Positions 40,090-50,000 of a stretch of DNA of 64,000 nt are shown in pieces. Location: contig JAIPCF010000006.1 of the NCBI GenBank assembly GCA_021738385.1, positions 1-64,000 of the forward strand. Reading direction: 5' to 3'. The first letter of the stretch is position 1, and every line of letters starts with the position of its first letter. Both the position numbers and the translations under genes were made by a program. The DNA comes from Sulfuritalea sp. GTDB lineage: Bacteria; Pseudomonadota; Gammaproteobacteria; Burkholderiales; Rhodocyclaceae. A model generated the notes under the pieces. That model did not search any database. It was not told the origin of the DNA and saw only the letters and a program-made list of their open reading frames with translations.

Positions 40090-40570
40090 TTATAAATCAT
40101 AAACTTAAAACCATACTAAAAAAGTAGGCTTTAAGTGATTCGAAACATGTCAAAAAGCTCAAATACTTTTTTTGAGCGCAGCGGCTTGTCTAGTCTGGGG
40201 CCGGTACCTGGCAAAACCTGAACCGAATTCAATTCGGTCACCAATAGGCCAAATCGTCAGGGCATGTTTGCCGCAGCGCAGCAAATTAAGCCTAAAGTAT
40301 TACGCATTGATTGCCGATAGACAGTTTGTCCGGGATTTGCATTTGTCCTGAAAATCTCTATTACTTTTGTGGGATGATAGTCAGGGGCGGTAATCCTGTT
40401 TTCAAGGCTTTGCGAGAGAGTGGTAGCGGGGGAAGTTTGCGGCTCGGAATGTTGAGGCGAAGGCTTAGTCCCGGGAAATTGGCACGACGCGAGCGTGAGC
40501 GCGGCCTTGAGTCCGATGACGCCGGTTTGCGTTGCAGAACGAGCCTGATCAGTGGAGGAGAATATAAAAA

Positions 40571-42367
40571 ATGAGCGGTTTTTGGGATCTGCACGAATCT
40601 ATAGAAAAGAGCTTCTGGAATTCCTTGACCAAAAAATTGAGCAGCTTTTTGCTGATTGCTCTGGTCGATCTCTTCTATCTTGGTATCTATGTGAAGCTGA
40701 GCCGCGACATTCAAGCTCAGCTGGCGGCGGGAAAAATTCCGGCGGAATTGGCACAGCAGATAAACGCCACGCTGGATTCGGGATTCTGGATGATGGTAGT
40801 GCTTACCATCGCTGTAGTTCTCTGGACCGTTCTCCAAATACTCTATTTGCGCTTTCTGATTGTCCGTCCGATCCGCGAAATAACCAACATTTTCGATCAG
40901 ACGGCGAAAGGGGACGGTGACTTCACCGGGGCTCTACCTCTGACCACTCATGACGAGCTGCGAGACATGGCTGTTTCGTACAATCGCTTTTCGGGAAAAA
41001 TGCGGCAGATCATCAGCGATGTCCGCAAGATGAGCGTGAAAATCTCGCAGAATGCCGAACAGGTCAAAGCGCGGGTGGATGAAACCGGGAAAACCGCCCG
41101 TGAGCAGGGAGACGTCACTGAAACGGTTTTTACCGCCAGCGTCGAAACCACCAAGGTTATCGAGGAAGTCTCCAACGCTACCCAGGTCATCTCGAGTTCC
41201 ACCACCACCAATCTGGACAACGCCCGTATCTCTCTTGGCGAAATGCAGGAAATCGCCGTCAAGATCAATACTGTGAGTGACAAAGTTCTGCGCTTCAATC
41301 AGACGGTTGATGATCTTTCGCGGCGCTCGGAAAGCGTCAATCAGGTGGCATCACTGATACGCGAGGTATCCGATCAAACCAACCTGCTGGCGTTGAATGC
41401 GGCCATCGAGGCCGCGCGGGCAGGTGAACAAGGCAGAGGTTTTGCGGTTGTGGCGGATGAAGTGCGAAAGCTCGCCGAGCGGGTCAAGTCCGCCACCAGC
41501 GAAATCACCGGAAACATCGACGCCATGCGCAGCTTGGTGTCTACCACACGGGTGGAAAACGACGAGATCAATGCCGACGTGGAGCAAACCCGGGAAGTGG
41601 TGGACCGCTCCGCCGTCCAGTTTCATCACATGGTCAGCGAGTTCGAGCAGACCGGAGAGCAACTGCTGCACATCGCATCAAGCATGGAGCAGTTGTCGGC
41701 TACCAACAGCCAGGTGCATGACAGCGTTCGGGTGATTCATGGCCTGTCGAAACAGGTGTTGAGCCACATGCAGGATTCCGAGACGCGGACGGAGGATTTG
41801 ACGAAGTCCACCGAGAACGTGCAGGAACTTGTTTCTCGATTCAAGATCGGCACGGGCGCGTTCGACTTCGCGGTTGGGCATATCCAGAAGTTTCAGGCTG
41901 GCATCCAGTCGCAACTGCAGCAGATGGCAGACAGCGGCATCAACGTATTCGACAAAAACTATCAGCCTTTCGGCAAAACCAAGCCGCAAAAATACAAACT
42001 GTCCTGGGGCGACGAGTTCTCGAAGCGTTGTCAGCCGATACTGGAGGATTGCCTGAATACGCTTCCGCATTGCATTTACGCGGTTGCAGTCAACACCGAT
42101 GGCTACCTCTCGGCCCACAATTTGAAGTTCTCCAAGCCGTTGACCGGGGACGACAACGTGGACCTGATCGGCAATCGTACCTGTCGGAAATTCGAGGCAC
42201 CGGGTGAATTGCGCGCCGCGCGTAATACTTCATCTGTTTTGCTCAGAACCTTTATTCGGGATACTGGTGAGTTGCTGTGTGACATCTGCGTACCCATCAT
42301 GGTTAACGGCCAGTTGTGGGGCAACGTTCGGGTGGGCGTGACGTCGGACTCGCTGATGGCCGATTAG
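40571..42367 (+). CDS. Methyl-accepting chemotaxis protein with C-terminal Cache-like sensor domain
   Basis: N-terminal TMs, HAMP-like, MA hairpin [27 protein letters not shown]-terminal [23 protein letters not shown]. Confidence 0.85.
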   Translation: MSGFWDLHESIEKSFWNSLTKKLSSFLLIALVDLFYLGIYVKLSRDIQAQLAAGKIPAELAQQINATLDSGFWMMVVLTIAVVLWTVLQILYLRFLIVRPIREITNIFDQTAKGDGDFTGALPLTTHDELRDMAVSYNRFSGKMRQIISDVRKMSVKISQNAEQVKARVDETGKTAREQGDVTETVFTASVETTKVIEEVSNATQVISSSTTTNLDNARISLGEMQEIAVKINTVSDKVLRFNQTVDDLSRRSESVNQVASLIREVSDQTNLLALNAAIEAARAGEQGRGFAVVADEVRKLAERVKSATSEITGNIDAMRSLVSTTRVENDEINADVEQTREVVDRSAVQFHHMVSEFEQTGEQLLHIASSMEQLSATNSQVHDSVRVIHGLSKQVLSHMQDSETRTEDLTKSTENVQELVSRFKIGTGAFDFAVGHIQKFQAGIQSQLQQMADSGINVFDKNYQPFGKTKPQKYKLSWGDEFSKRCQPILEDCLNTLPHCIYAVAVNTDGYLSAHNLKFSKPLTGDDNVDLIGNRTCRKFEAPGELRAARNTSSVLLRTFIRDTGELLCDICVPIMVNGQLWGNVRVGVTSDSLMAD

Positions 42368-42490
42368 GCCAAAGTCTTCCAGAGGCGGCCCTGGATGCCG
42401 CCCGGCTGTTCTGACTTTTTGCAAGATGCATGTCGACTCGACTTCCCCAACAGGCGGGCAAGATTTGGAGCTTTTTTCGTGGAAGCCGCG

Positions 42491-42515
42491 AAAAGTCGGT
42501 GTTGGTAATACGGCG
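42491..42515 (+). repeat. 25-bp dispersed motif copy J, next to SLC13 relic
   Basis: AAAAGTCGGTGTTGGTAATACGGCG. Confidence 0.85.
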
Positions 42516-42519
42516 ATTG

Positions 42520-42697
42520 ATAGAAGATGATATTCATCGTCACCATCATTGCAGCGATGAACAACACGATCATGATGAAGCCAGCGCGCAGGAAATAGCG
42601 ACGCGGTATCCGCCGGGGCCATTGATCAGCGCCTTGAGCTAATGGGTCGGCAGCAGGAAAGAGTTCGAAGCGGCGAGCGCCGATATTTGATGCCGGA
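42520..42697 (-). pseudogene. SLC13-type anion permease C-terminal relic
   Basis: [30 protein letters not shown][frameshift]LRAGFIMIVLFIAAMMVTMNIIF, collinear with the C-terminus of the 46263-48185 gene. Confidence 0.75.
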
Positions 42698-42702
42698 AGC
42701 CT

Positions 42703-43254
42703 TCAGGCGTTCTTGCCCTTTTGCCAGAGAACATCGCTGCCGCCGGCGGCCTTGTTCAGCCATCGGCCAAGAACGAAGAGCAGATCGGATAGACGATTCA
42801 GGTATTGCCGGCTGGTGTCGGATACCGGTTCCTCGGCAGCAAGAGCCACAGTGACGCGTTCTGCGCGACGGCACACGGTGCGCGCCAGATGGGTCAGCGC
42901 CGCGGCTCGATTGCCGCCGGGCAGGATGAACTCCTTGAGTGGTCCCAGATCGGCGTTGAAACGGTCGATTGCGGCTTCCAGTCGTGCCGGCTGTGTGGCT
43001 TTCAGCAAGGCAGAACCGGGGATGCACAATTCGCCGCCGAGATCGAACAGGTCGTGCTGGATGCCGGTAAATAGCGCGCGCACGTCGGCTGGCAGATCCT
43101 CGCAAAGGATCACGCCTAGCAGCGAGTTGAGTTCATCAACGTCGCCCATGGCGGCGACGCGGGCGGAGTTCTTGGTGGTGCGTGAGCCGTCGCCGAGGCC
43201 GGTGGTGCCGGCGTCTCCGGTGCGGGTGTAGATTTTCGAAAGGCGATGTCCCAT
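42703..43254 (-). CDS. Cob(I)alamin adenosyltransferase (PduO type)
   Basis: [35 protein letters not shown]. Confidence 0.93.
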   Translation of the reverse strand: MGHRLSKIYTRTGDAGTTGLGDGSRTTKNSARVAAMGDVDELNSLLGVILCEDLPADVRALFTGIQHDLFDLGGELCIPGSALLKATQPARLEAAIDRFNADLGPLKEFILPGGNRAAALTHLARTVCRRAERVTVALAAEEPVSDTSRQYLNRLSDLLFVLGRWLNKAAGGSDVLWQKGKNA

Positions 43255-43310
43255 GGCGGGTTCCCTGTAGTTGGGTGTGCCCCGATTATGACTCAGAGTG
43301 GTGACAGCCT

Positions 43311-45881
43311 CTAACCCGAGACGCTATGATCGGTTTGCTTTACCTCGCCCGCGAGCAACACAGGAATAGTCGCATTTCGCGTCACTTGATCGCTGACACT
43401 GCCCAAAAGTTTGCGGCTGAGGTCGCTACGAATATGGCGATACAGAACGATCAGATCGGCTCCGGTGTCTGTTGCGGCGGCAAGGATGCTGTCGGCAATG
43501 CGGCCCGGTTTGACGATCAATTCTGCTTCGATGCCTTCGACCTTCAGGTCTGCGATGGCAAGTCGAGCTTCATCCGCGATGGCCACCGGCAATTCTCCAC
43601 TGCTATCCGGCACCGAGAACAGCGTTATAGGCAGTCGCGCCGGCTTGGCCAGTTGGCCAGCCAGGGCGCACGCCGCGACGGACTCTTCACTGCCATCAAA
43701 CGGGACCAGAATACGCCTCTTCCACAGCCTGTTTCCGGGTGCCACCACCAATATATGGCAAGGTGCATTGGCAAGAACGCGTTGTGCCACCGGGCCCAGC
43801 TCGGCGGACACGAATGGAATCATGTGGCGTCCAATTACCAGCAGCTGGGTATGCGCCGCGTTGGCCGCAGCATGGACCTCCTGCGCCAGATCACTGCCTT
43901 GTCGCGTGATGAACTCGCAATGCACGTCTGCAGCGATTGCAGCAGTGTGAATCGTGGCGAGGCGCGCGGCCACCGTTTCCAATTGTTTCTCTTCGATGGC
44001 GACGCCTGTAACGTCTAGCGTTACGCCAAACTGACGCGCCAGGGCAATGGCCAGATCACGTGTTTCTGCCGCCATTTCGCTATCGTCGGCGGCGAGCATT
44101 AGCCGCAGGCGCCTGTCCCCGTCGGGTAGGCGGCCGGAGTGACAGGCGGCAAAAATACGTGTCTTGCATGTTCGACAGATTTCGGGGTCGAGCGTCCAGT
44201 AGAGGGCATCGGTGGGATTGGTCTTGACCGCGAAGAAGGCGCCTTCGCCAATCTGGCTGTCGTAGCCGCCCTGGCGCAGCAACTGGTAGGCGGCATCCTT
44301 CATGCGGTAAAAGTACAGGCCACCACCCATGCGCCGCCGCCGGCGTGCTTCCTGGGCGAACATTTCGGCCCCCGCAACGTCGATGAAGTTCATGCCCAGC
44401 GAGACCACCAGCACCGATTTTTGCCGCGGGTTGTCCGCATCAATCTGCTGCAAGGCTTTCTGGATGTGGTCGACGGCACCGAAGTAGGCTGAACCGTTGA
44501 TGCGCAGTACCCGCAATTGAGGACATTCGCGCTTGCCGCGCGCCTGGACGAAATGGTAGCCGCTGGCATCCACTACCGGCACTACGGGTTCAATGCCGGG
44601 TCGCGAGGTGCGATGCAAGTACATCAAAAGGGACAGCAGCACGCCACCGACAATGCCGGCCTCCAGATTCATCAGCGTGCCGATCAGCGTAACCCAGAGA
44701 ATGGCCGATTCGGACTTGCTTGTATTCCAGATCGAAGCAATATGGTGAAAATCAATCAGCCCCCAGGCAACGAGGAAGAGGATGCCGGCCATCGCCGCAT
44801 TGGGCAGGTAGGCGGCGAGCGGGGCCACTGCGAGCAGGATCAGGATCAGGATCAGCGAGGCGAAGATCGTTGCCAGCGGCGTGCGCGCCCCGGCTTCGTA
44901 ATTCACCCCAGAGCGGTTGAACGAACCCGACGAGGCATAACCGGAGAAGAACGCACCGAAGATATTCGACAGCCCCTGACCGATGAATTCCTGGTTGCCG
45001 TTGATGCGCTGTTCCGAGCGGGTGGCGATGGCACGCGCTATGGAGACCGCTTCGGTCAGGGCAAGCATGGTAATAATCAGCGCCGGACCGAAGGTCTTTT
45101 TCAGGGCCTCGAATGAAAAGTCCGGCAGGGAGAGTGGCGGCAGACCGGCGGGCAAAGCACCTACGGTCTTGATGCCTGTCTCGGCCTGACCAAGCCAGAA
45201 GTTGATGACAAAGGCGATCAGGCTGCCGCCGATCATCGCCGCGATCATGTAGGGAAATTTTTTCCAATAGCGGCGGGTGGCGATGCCGGTAGCCAGCGTG
45301 GCGACGCCGACGAAAGTGACCCAGGGGTTGATCTGGTCGAGCTGAACAAAAAATTGGTGCAGGACTTCGTAAAAGGGCACGCCGCGCGGAATGTCGATAC
45401 CGAAGAAGCTGCGGATCTGGCTGGCTGCGATCAGCACGGCAGCCCCACTGGTGAAGCCGATCACCACGGTATGAGAAATGAAGTTGACCAAGGCGCCCAT
45501 GCGGGCAAGCCCAAGCGCAAGCTGAAAGATGCCGACCTGCAGCGTGAGCGTCAGGACCAGGCCGATATATTGCGGCGTGCCGGGTTCGGCAAGGTGGTGG
45601 ATCGCGGCGTAAATGGCGATCGAGATTGCTGTGGTCGGGCCGGAGACGAGATGCCACGACGATCCGAACAGGGCGGCGACGATGGCCGGGACCATGGCCG
45701 CGTACAACCCGTATTGGGGAGGCAGACCGGCGATGGTGGCGAAGGCCACACCCTGAGGCAGAACAATCAGTGCGCCCGTGAAGCCGGCCAAAAGATCCTC
45801 GCGCAGCGAAAGCCGTGTGACCATCGGCCACCAAAGAATGAAAGGGAATAGCTTGCCCAGTTGTCCGGCTATAGGGTTCAT
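43311..45881 (-). CDS. SulP family anion transporter with STAS and tandem universal-stress-protein-like domains
   Basis: SulP core LVSGPTTAISIAIYA; STAS-like VLVVSLGMNFIDVAGAEMF; Usp-like LVIGRH..VLANAPCHILVVAP and ILVPFDGSEESVAACALA; start at MNPIAGQ. Confidence 0.88.
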   Translation of the reverse strand: MNPIAGQLGKLFPFILWWPMVTRLSLREDLLAGFTGALIVLPQGVAFATIAGLPPQYGLYAAMVPAIVAALFGSSWHLVSGPTTAISIAIYAAIHHLAEPGTPQYIGLVLTLTLQVGIFQLALGLARMGALVNFISHTVVIGFTSGAAVLIAASQIRSFFGIDIPRGVPFYEVLHQFFVQLDQINPWVTFVGVATLATGIATRRYWKKFPYMIAAMIGGSLIAFVINFWLGQAETGIKTVGALPAGLPPLSLPDFSFEALKKTFGPALIITMLALTEAVSIARAIATRSEQRINGNQEFIGQGLSNIFGAFFSGYASSGSFNRSGVNYEAGARTPLATIFASLILILILLAVAPLAAYLPNAAMAGILFLVAWGLIDFHHIASIWNTSKSESAILWVTLIGTLMNLEAGIVGGVLLSLLMYLHRTSRPGIEPVVPVVDASGYHFVQARGKRECPQLRVLRINGSAYFGAVDHIQKALQQIDADNPRQKSVLVVSLGMNFIDVAGAEMFAQEARRRRRMGGGLYFYRMKDAAYQLLRQGGYDSQIGEGAFFAVKTNPTDALYWTLDPEICRTCKTRIFAACHSGRLPDGDRRLRLMLAADDSEMAAETRDLAIALARQFGVTLDVTGVAIEEKQLETVAARLATIHTAAIAADVHCEFITRQGSDLAQEVHAAANAAHTQLLVIGRHMIPFVSAELGPVAQRVLANAPCHILVVAPGNRLWKRRILVPFDGSEESVAACALAGQLAKPARLPITLFSVPDSSGELPVAIADEARLAIADLKVEGIEAELIVKPGRIADSILAAATDTGADLIVLYRHIRSDLSRKLLGSVSDQVTRNATIPVLLAGEVKQTDHSVSG

Positions 45882-46262
45882 TAGGGGAGGATCGATCAGT
45901 ACTGCTATGGTCGGCGAATTGACCATATTAGCAGACCTGAATATTTGGTCCCAATCGGGACAGCGGTGTTTCAAAGATACGGCGACTTGATCCGAAGATA
46001 AAAAACCTGTGACCAGAAGAGTCCCCGCTATTGTTAGGATGGATGGGTTTGTCGAAACGGCTGCTGCGGATTCAGGCGAGGGAACCTCAAAGTCAGCCAA
46101 ACGTTAACACTCAGATGCAGCGTTCCTCGTAATTGACACGATGTGATTGCGTGCGTGACGCAGCTAACACCTCGCCCGATGGCTGGGTGCGCAGTCACTC
46201 GCACTCAATGCATAGAATTGCCGGCAGCCATGAAGTCTAGGATCAACCTGAAAGATGGAAAC

Positions 46263-48185
46263 ATGAAGAAAGTAGTAGCAGCCGCGATTTTCATTTCATT
46301 GGCCATTGCGGCAGCGACGGTCGCGCCGAACATGGAGATCGCCATCGTGTTCTCCATTCTGCTGCTGACGATCTATCTGTTTGCCTTTGAGGTGGTCGGG
46401 GTTGACGTCGCCGCCGTCAGCATTCTGGTGATTCTCGGCCTGATCAGCCACTTTGGCGGAGCGTTCGGCATGGCCAAGCCACTGGTGCCGGCTACCGAAC
46501 TATTCCGCGGCTTCTCCAGCAATGCGGTGATGTCCATCATTGCCGTGATGATCATCGGCGCCGGACTGGACAAGACCGGCCTCATGGGCAAGGTGGCCGG
46601 CACCATCCTGAAGTACGCCGGGCGTACCGAAGCGCGCGTCATTCCCGCGATTTCCGGCAGCGTCGGCTTCATTTCCAGCTTCATGCAGAACGTCGGCGCT
46701 GCGGCGCTGTTCCTGCCCGTGGTTAGCCGCATCTCGGCGCGCACCGGGCTTGCCATGTCGCGCCTGCTTATGCCGATGGGTTTCTGCGCAATCCTCGGCG
46801 GTACCATTACGATGGTCGGCTCAAGTCCGCTGATCCTGCTCAACGACCTGATCCTTACGTCGAATCAGGCACTGCCGGCAGCGCAGCAAATGAAAACCTG
46901 GTCGCTGTTCTCGGTGACGCCTGTTGGCCTAGCGCTGTTGACTACCGGAATCGCTTATTTCGTTCTGGCCGGGCATTTCGTGTTGCCGGGAAAGGCCGCT
47001 GACACAACAAGCAGCGGAACCGATGCAATGGATTATTTCCAGCGGCTCTACGGCCTAGACTATGCCCTCTACGAAATGGTCGTGCTGGCCGACAGTCCGG
47101 TGGTCGGCAAGGTCATTAATGATATCGAGGGGCCAAACTGCCTGCGTGTGATAGCAATCCTGCGCGGCAGCGACGACTTGCGCATGGGACCGGCGCGCGA
47201 TATCGAGATCCCCGCTGGCAGCATCCTCGGTCTACTTGGTGCGCCCGAGCGACTGCGCGAGTTTGCGGCAAAAAACGGACTGGAACTGCGCGATCATCTC
47301 GAAACCTTTGTCGAACAGCTGGCGCCGACCAAGGCGGGCATCGCCGAGGTGGTGATTCCGCCCGGCTCCAACCTGATCGGCAAGAGCGCGCGCGATGTCT
47401 GGATGCGCAAGGTGTTCGGCATATCCATGACGGCGCTGCATCGCGGTGGCGAAACGCTGCGCCTGGGTGACGGCATCCGTGACATGCCGCTGCAGGCCGG
47501 CGACGCACTGGTGGTGCATACCGGTTGGGACGCGCTGACCCACCTGAAAAAGAACAGAAATTTCGTCGTCATCACCACCGAGTATCCGCACGAGGAACTG
47601 CGGCCGAACAAGGTCAAGCCGGCGCTGGCCTTCTTCGGCGTCACGCTGGTGCTGATTCTGTTTACCGACATCCGGCTCTCGATTGCGCTGATGGCCGGCG
47701 CCGTCGGTATGATCCTCGCCGGGGTGCTCAAGATCGAAGAGGCCTACCAGGCGGTGAGCTGGAAATCGGTGTTTCTTCTGGCCAGCCTGATACCGCTCGG
47801 GCTCGCGGTGGAAACCAGCGGAACGGCGGCATGGATTGCGCAGCAGACGCTGGCCTTGCTCGGTGATACTTCGGTCTGGGTGATCCAGCTGGCGATCGCA
47901 GTGCTTGCCACCTTCTTCACGCTGGTAATGTCGAATGTCGGCGCGACGGTGTTGCTGGTGCCGCTGGCGGTGAATATCGCGATCGGCGTCGGCGCAAATC
48001 CAGCGGTGTTCGCGCTGACCGTGGCTCTGGCCACCTCCAATTCCTTCTTCCTGCCGACCCACCAGGTCAATGCCCTGATCATGGGGCCGGCCGGTTACCG
48101 CGTCGCTGATTTCATGCGAGCGGGTGGAGTCATGTCCGTGCTTTTTATCGTGGTGCTGATGGTAATGATGAATCTGTTGTTCTAG
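46263..48185 (+). CDS. SLC13 family permease with TrkA-C-type domains
   Basis: AALFLPVVSRISARTG, SNSFFLPTHQVNALIMGPAGYRVADF; start at MKKVVAA (uncertain). Confidence 0.88.
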   Translation: MKKVVAAAIFISLAIAAATVAPNMEIAIVFSILLLTIYLFAFEVVGVDVAAVSILVILGLISHFGGAFGMAKPLVPATELFRGFSSNAVMSIIAVMIIGAGLDKTGLMGKVAGTILKYAGRTEARVIPAISGSVGFISSFMQNVGAAALFLPVVSRISARTGLAMSRLLMPMGFCAILGGTITMVGSSPLILLNDLILTSNQALPAAQQMKTWSLFSVTPVGLALLTTGIAYFVLAGHFVLPGKAADTTSSGTDAMDYFQRLYGLDYALYEMVVLADSPVVGKVINDIEGPNCLRVIAILRGSDDLRMGPARDIEIPAGSILGLLGAPERLREFAAKNGLELRDHLETFVEQLAPTKAGIAEVVIPPGSNLIGKSARDVWMRKVFGISMTALHRGGETLRLGDGIRDMPLQAGDALVVHTGWDALTHLKKNRNFVVITTEYPHEELRPNKVKPALAFFGVTLVLILFTDIRLSIALMAGAVGMILAGVLKIEEAYQAVSWKSVFLLASLIPLGLAVETSGTAAWIAQQTLALLGDTSVWVIQLAIAVLATFFTLVMSNVGATVLLVPLAVNIAIGVGANPAVFALTVALATSNSFFLPTHQVNALIMGPAGYRVADFMRAGGVMSVLFIVVLMVMMNLLF

Positions 48186-49921
48186 TCAGCCACGATGCCC
48201 AGCTGCGTCAGTGCCGCCTTCAGTCCGTCGATGCGGCTTGGAAGTATGTGCGCGGGTTCAAGCTGTGCCAGTACTCCGTGTGTATCCAGCAGCGCCATCA
48301 CCTTGACTTTGCCGCCAATGAGAAAAGTGGCTCGTCCCTTGCCCTGGGTGCGTTGGATCATGTCCTCGATGCTGCGGGTGGTGGTGTAGTCGATGCTGGA
48401 AACGTCGGAAAGGTCAAGCACCAGAGCGTCGTATCCATCGAATTCCGCCAGACGTCTCACCATGTGCTTGGCGGCGCCGAAGCTCATCGGACCGCCCAGG
48501 TGGTAGAGCAGGATGCGTCCCCGCGCCGACGCCAGAAGAGCCCGTTCTTCGGCACTCAGCGGCGCTTCGTCATGTGGTTCGGTGATGGCCGTGATGCTGG
48601 CCAGTTGCATATCGGTGACTCGTTTCAACATCACCATGCTGGCCATGATCATGCCGACCGCGACGGCCGTTATCAGGTCGACGAAAACAGTGAGGAAGAA
48701 TACCGTGAGCATCATCATCGTTCCCGCCAGCGCCATCTTGCGCAGACGCCGGAGGTAGTCCCAGTCAATGATGTCGGTGCCAACTTTGACGAGAATTCCG
48801 GCCAGCACGGCATGCGGAACATAGCGGGCGAGCGCGCCAGCGCCGAGCACGATCGCCAGCAACACCAGCGCATGCACCATGCCTGATATTGGTGTCAGGC
48901 CACCGGCGCGGACATTCACCACCGTACGCATGGTCGCGCCAGCGCCTGGAAGCCCGCCCAGCAGTCCTGCGACCGCATTGCCGACGCCCTGTCCGATCAG
49001 TTCGCGATCGGAGTCATGGTTGGTTCGGGTAATGTTGTCGGCAACCAGCGAAGTCAGCAGCGAGTCAATGGAGCCCAGAACGGCGAGTGTCAGCGCGGAC
49101 TTGAGCATGTCGGCGGCGAGGCTAATATCAATGTGCGGAAACTGTATTGCCGGCAGCCCGGTGGGAATGTCGCCCAGGATGCTTGCCTGACCCAGTAAGT
49201 AAAGCGTTTTCCCCTCAATCTCTCGGCTGACGATGTCGCCGCCCGTGACAAGGAACAAGCCGAGGGTGCCTGCGATGAGCGCCAGCAGCGGCGCCGGGAG
49301 AATGCGGTTGAAGCGTTTAGGCCAGAGGTATACGACCAGGAGCGTGGCGCCGCCCAGCACGGCTGCGCCGGGCGCAATATTGGCTAACACTTGGGGCAGA
49401 TCGCGCACCGCCGCCATCGGGCCGGACGCGGTGACATGACCGAGAAGCGGCCCGAGTTGAAGCAGGATGATGATCACGCCTATCCCGGTCATGAATCCTG
49501 AAATCACTGGTGCAGGCACCAGGTTGATGTACTTGCCGAGCTTGAGGACGCCGAACAGTATCTGAAAGCCTCCGCCCAGTATTACCACGGTGAAGGCCAG
49601 CGCCGCGCCCTTGCCCGGATCGTCGGGATAGAGCGAGGTGTATTGCATGAATACGGCGGCCATGACCACGGTCATCGGTCCGGTGGGACCTGAAACCTGG
49701 GACGGTGTTCCGCCCAGCATTGCTGCAAAAAGGCCGACGCAAATGGCGCCGTACAATCCAGCTACCGGCCCGGCCCCGGAGGCGACGCCGAAAGCCAGGG
49801 CCAGCGGCAAGGCCACCACTGCCGCCGTAACACCGCCAAACAGGTCTCCGCGCAGATTGTCGAAGCGCAGGCCATGAATGGCGCGCTTTGCTGTTTCTTT
49901 CCATCCAGTCAATTTTTCCAT
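48182..49921 (-). CDS. SulP family anion transporter with STAS domain
   Basis: 579 aa; VSGPTGPMTVVMAAV; STAS DALVLDLSDVSSIDYTTTRSIEDM. Confidence 0.92.
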   Translation of the reverse strand: MEKLTGWKETAKRAIHGLRFDNLRGDLFGGVTAAVVALPLALAFGVASGAGPVAGLYGAICVGLFAAMLGGTPSQVSGPTGPMTVVMAAVFMQYTSLYPDDPGKGAALAFTVVILGGGFQILFGVLKLGKYINLVPAPVISGFMTGIGVIIILLQLGPLLGHVTASGPMAAVRDLPQVLANIAPGAAVLGGATLLVVYLWPKRFNRILPAPLLALIAGTLGLFLVTGGDIVSREIEGKTLYLLGQASILGDIPTGLPAIQFPHIDISLAADMLKSALTLAVLGSIDSLLTSLVADNITRTNHDSDRELIGQGVGNAVAGLLGGLPGAGATMRTVVNVRAGGLTPISGMVHALVLLAIVLGAGALARYVPHAVLAGILVKVGTDIIDWDYLRRLRKMALAGTMMMLTVFFLTVFVDLITAVAVGMIMASMVMLKRVTDMQLASITAITEPHDEAPLSAEERALLASARGRILLYHLGGPMSFGAAKHMVRRLAEFDGYDALVLDLSDVSSIDYTTTRSIEDMIQRTQGKGRATFLIGGKVKVMALLDTHGVLAQLEPAHILPSRIDGLKAALTQLGIVAD

Positions 49922-49958
49922 TCTGCAATCATATCTTCAGTACGCTTGTCGCGGGTGC

Positions 49959-49983
49959 AACTTCTCGGCGTTGGTGATACGGC
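49959..49983 (+). repeat. 25-bp dispersed motif copy K
   Basis: aacttcTCGGCGTTGGTGATACGGC. Confidence 0.8.
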
Positions 49984-50000
49984 AAATTAGCCTCCGCCGT

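Noticed and set aside
44752-45834. 360-aa ORF inside the SulP-Usp gene
   Set aside because: Arg/His/Pro-rich frame-shifted shadow on the same strand as the real gene.
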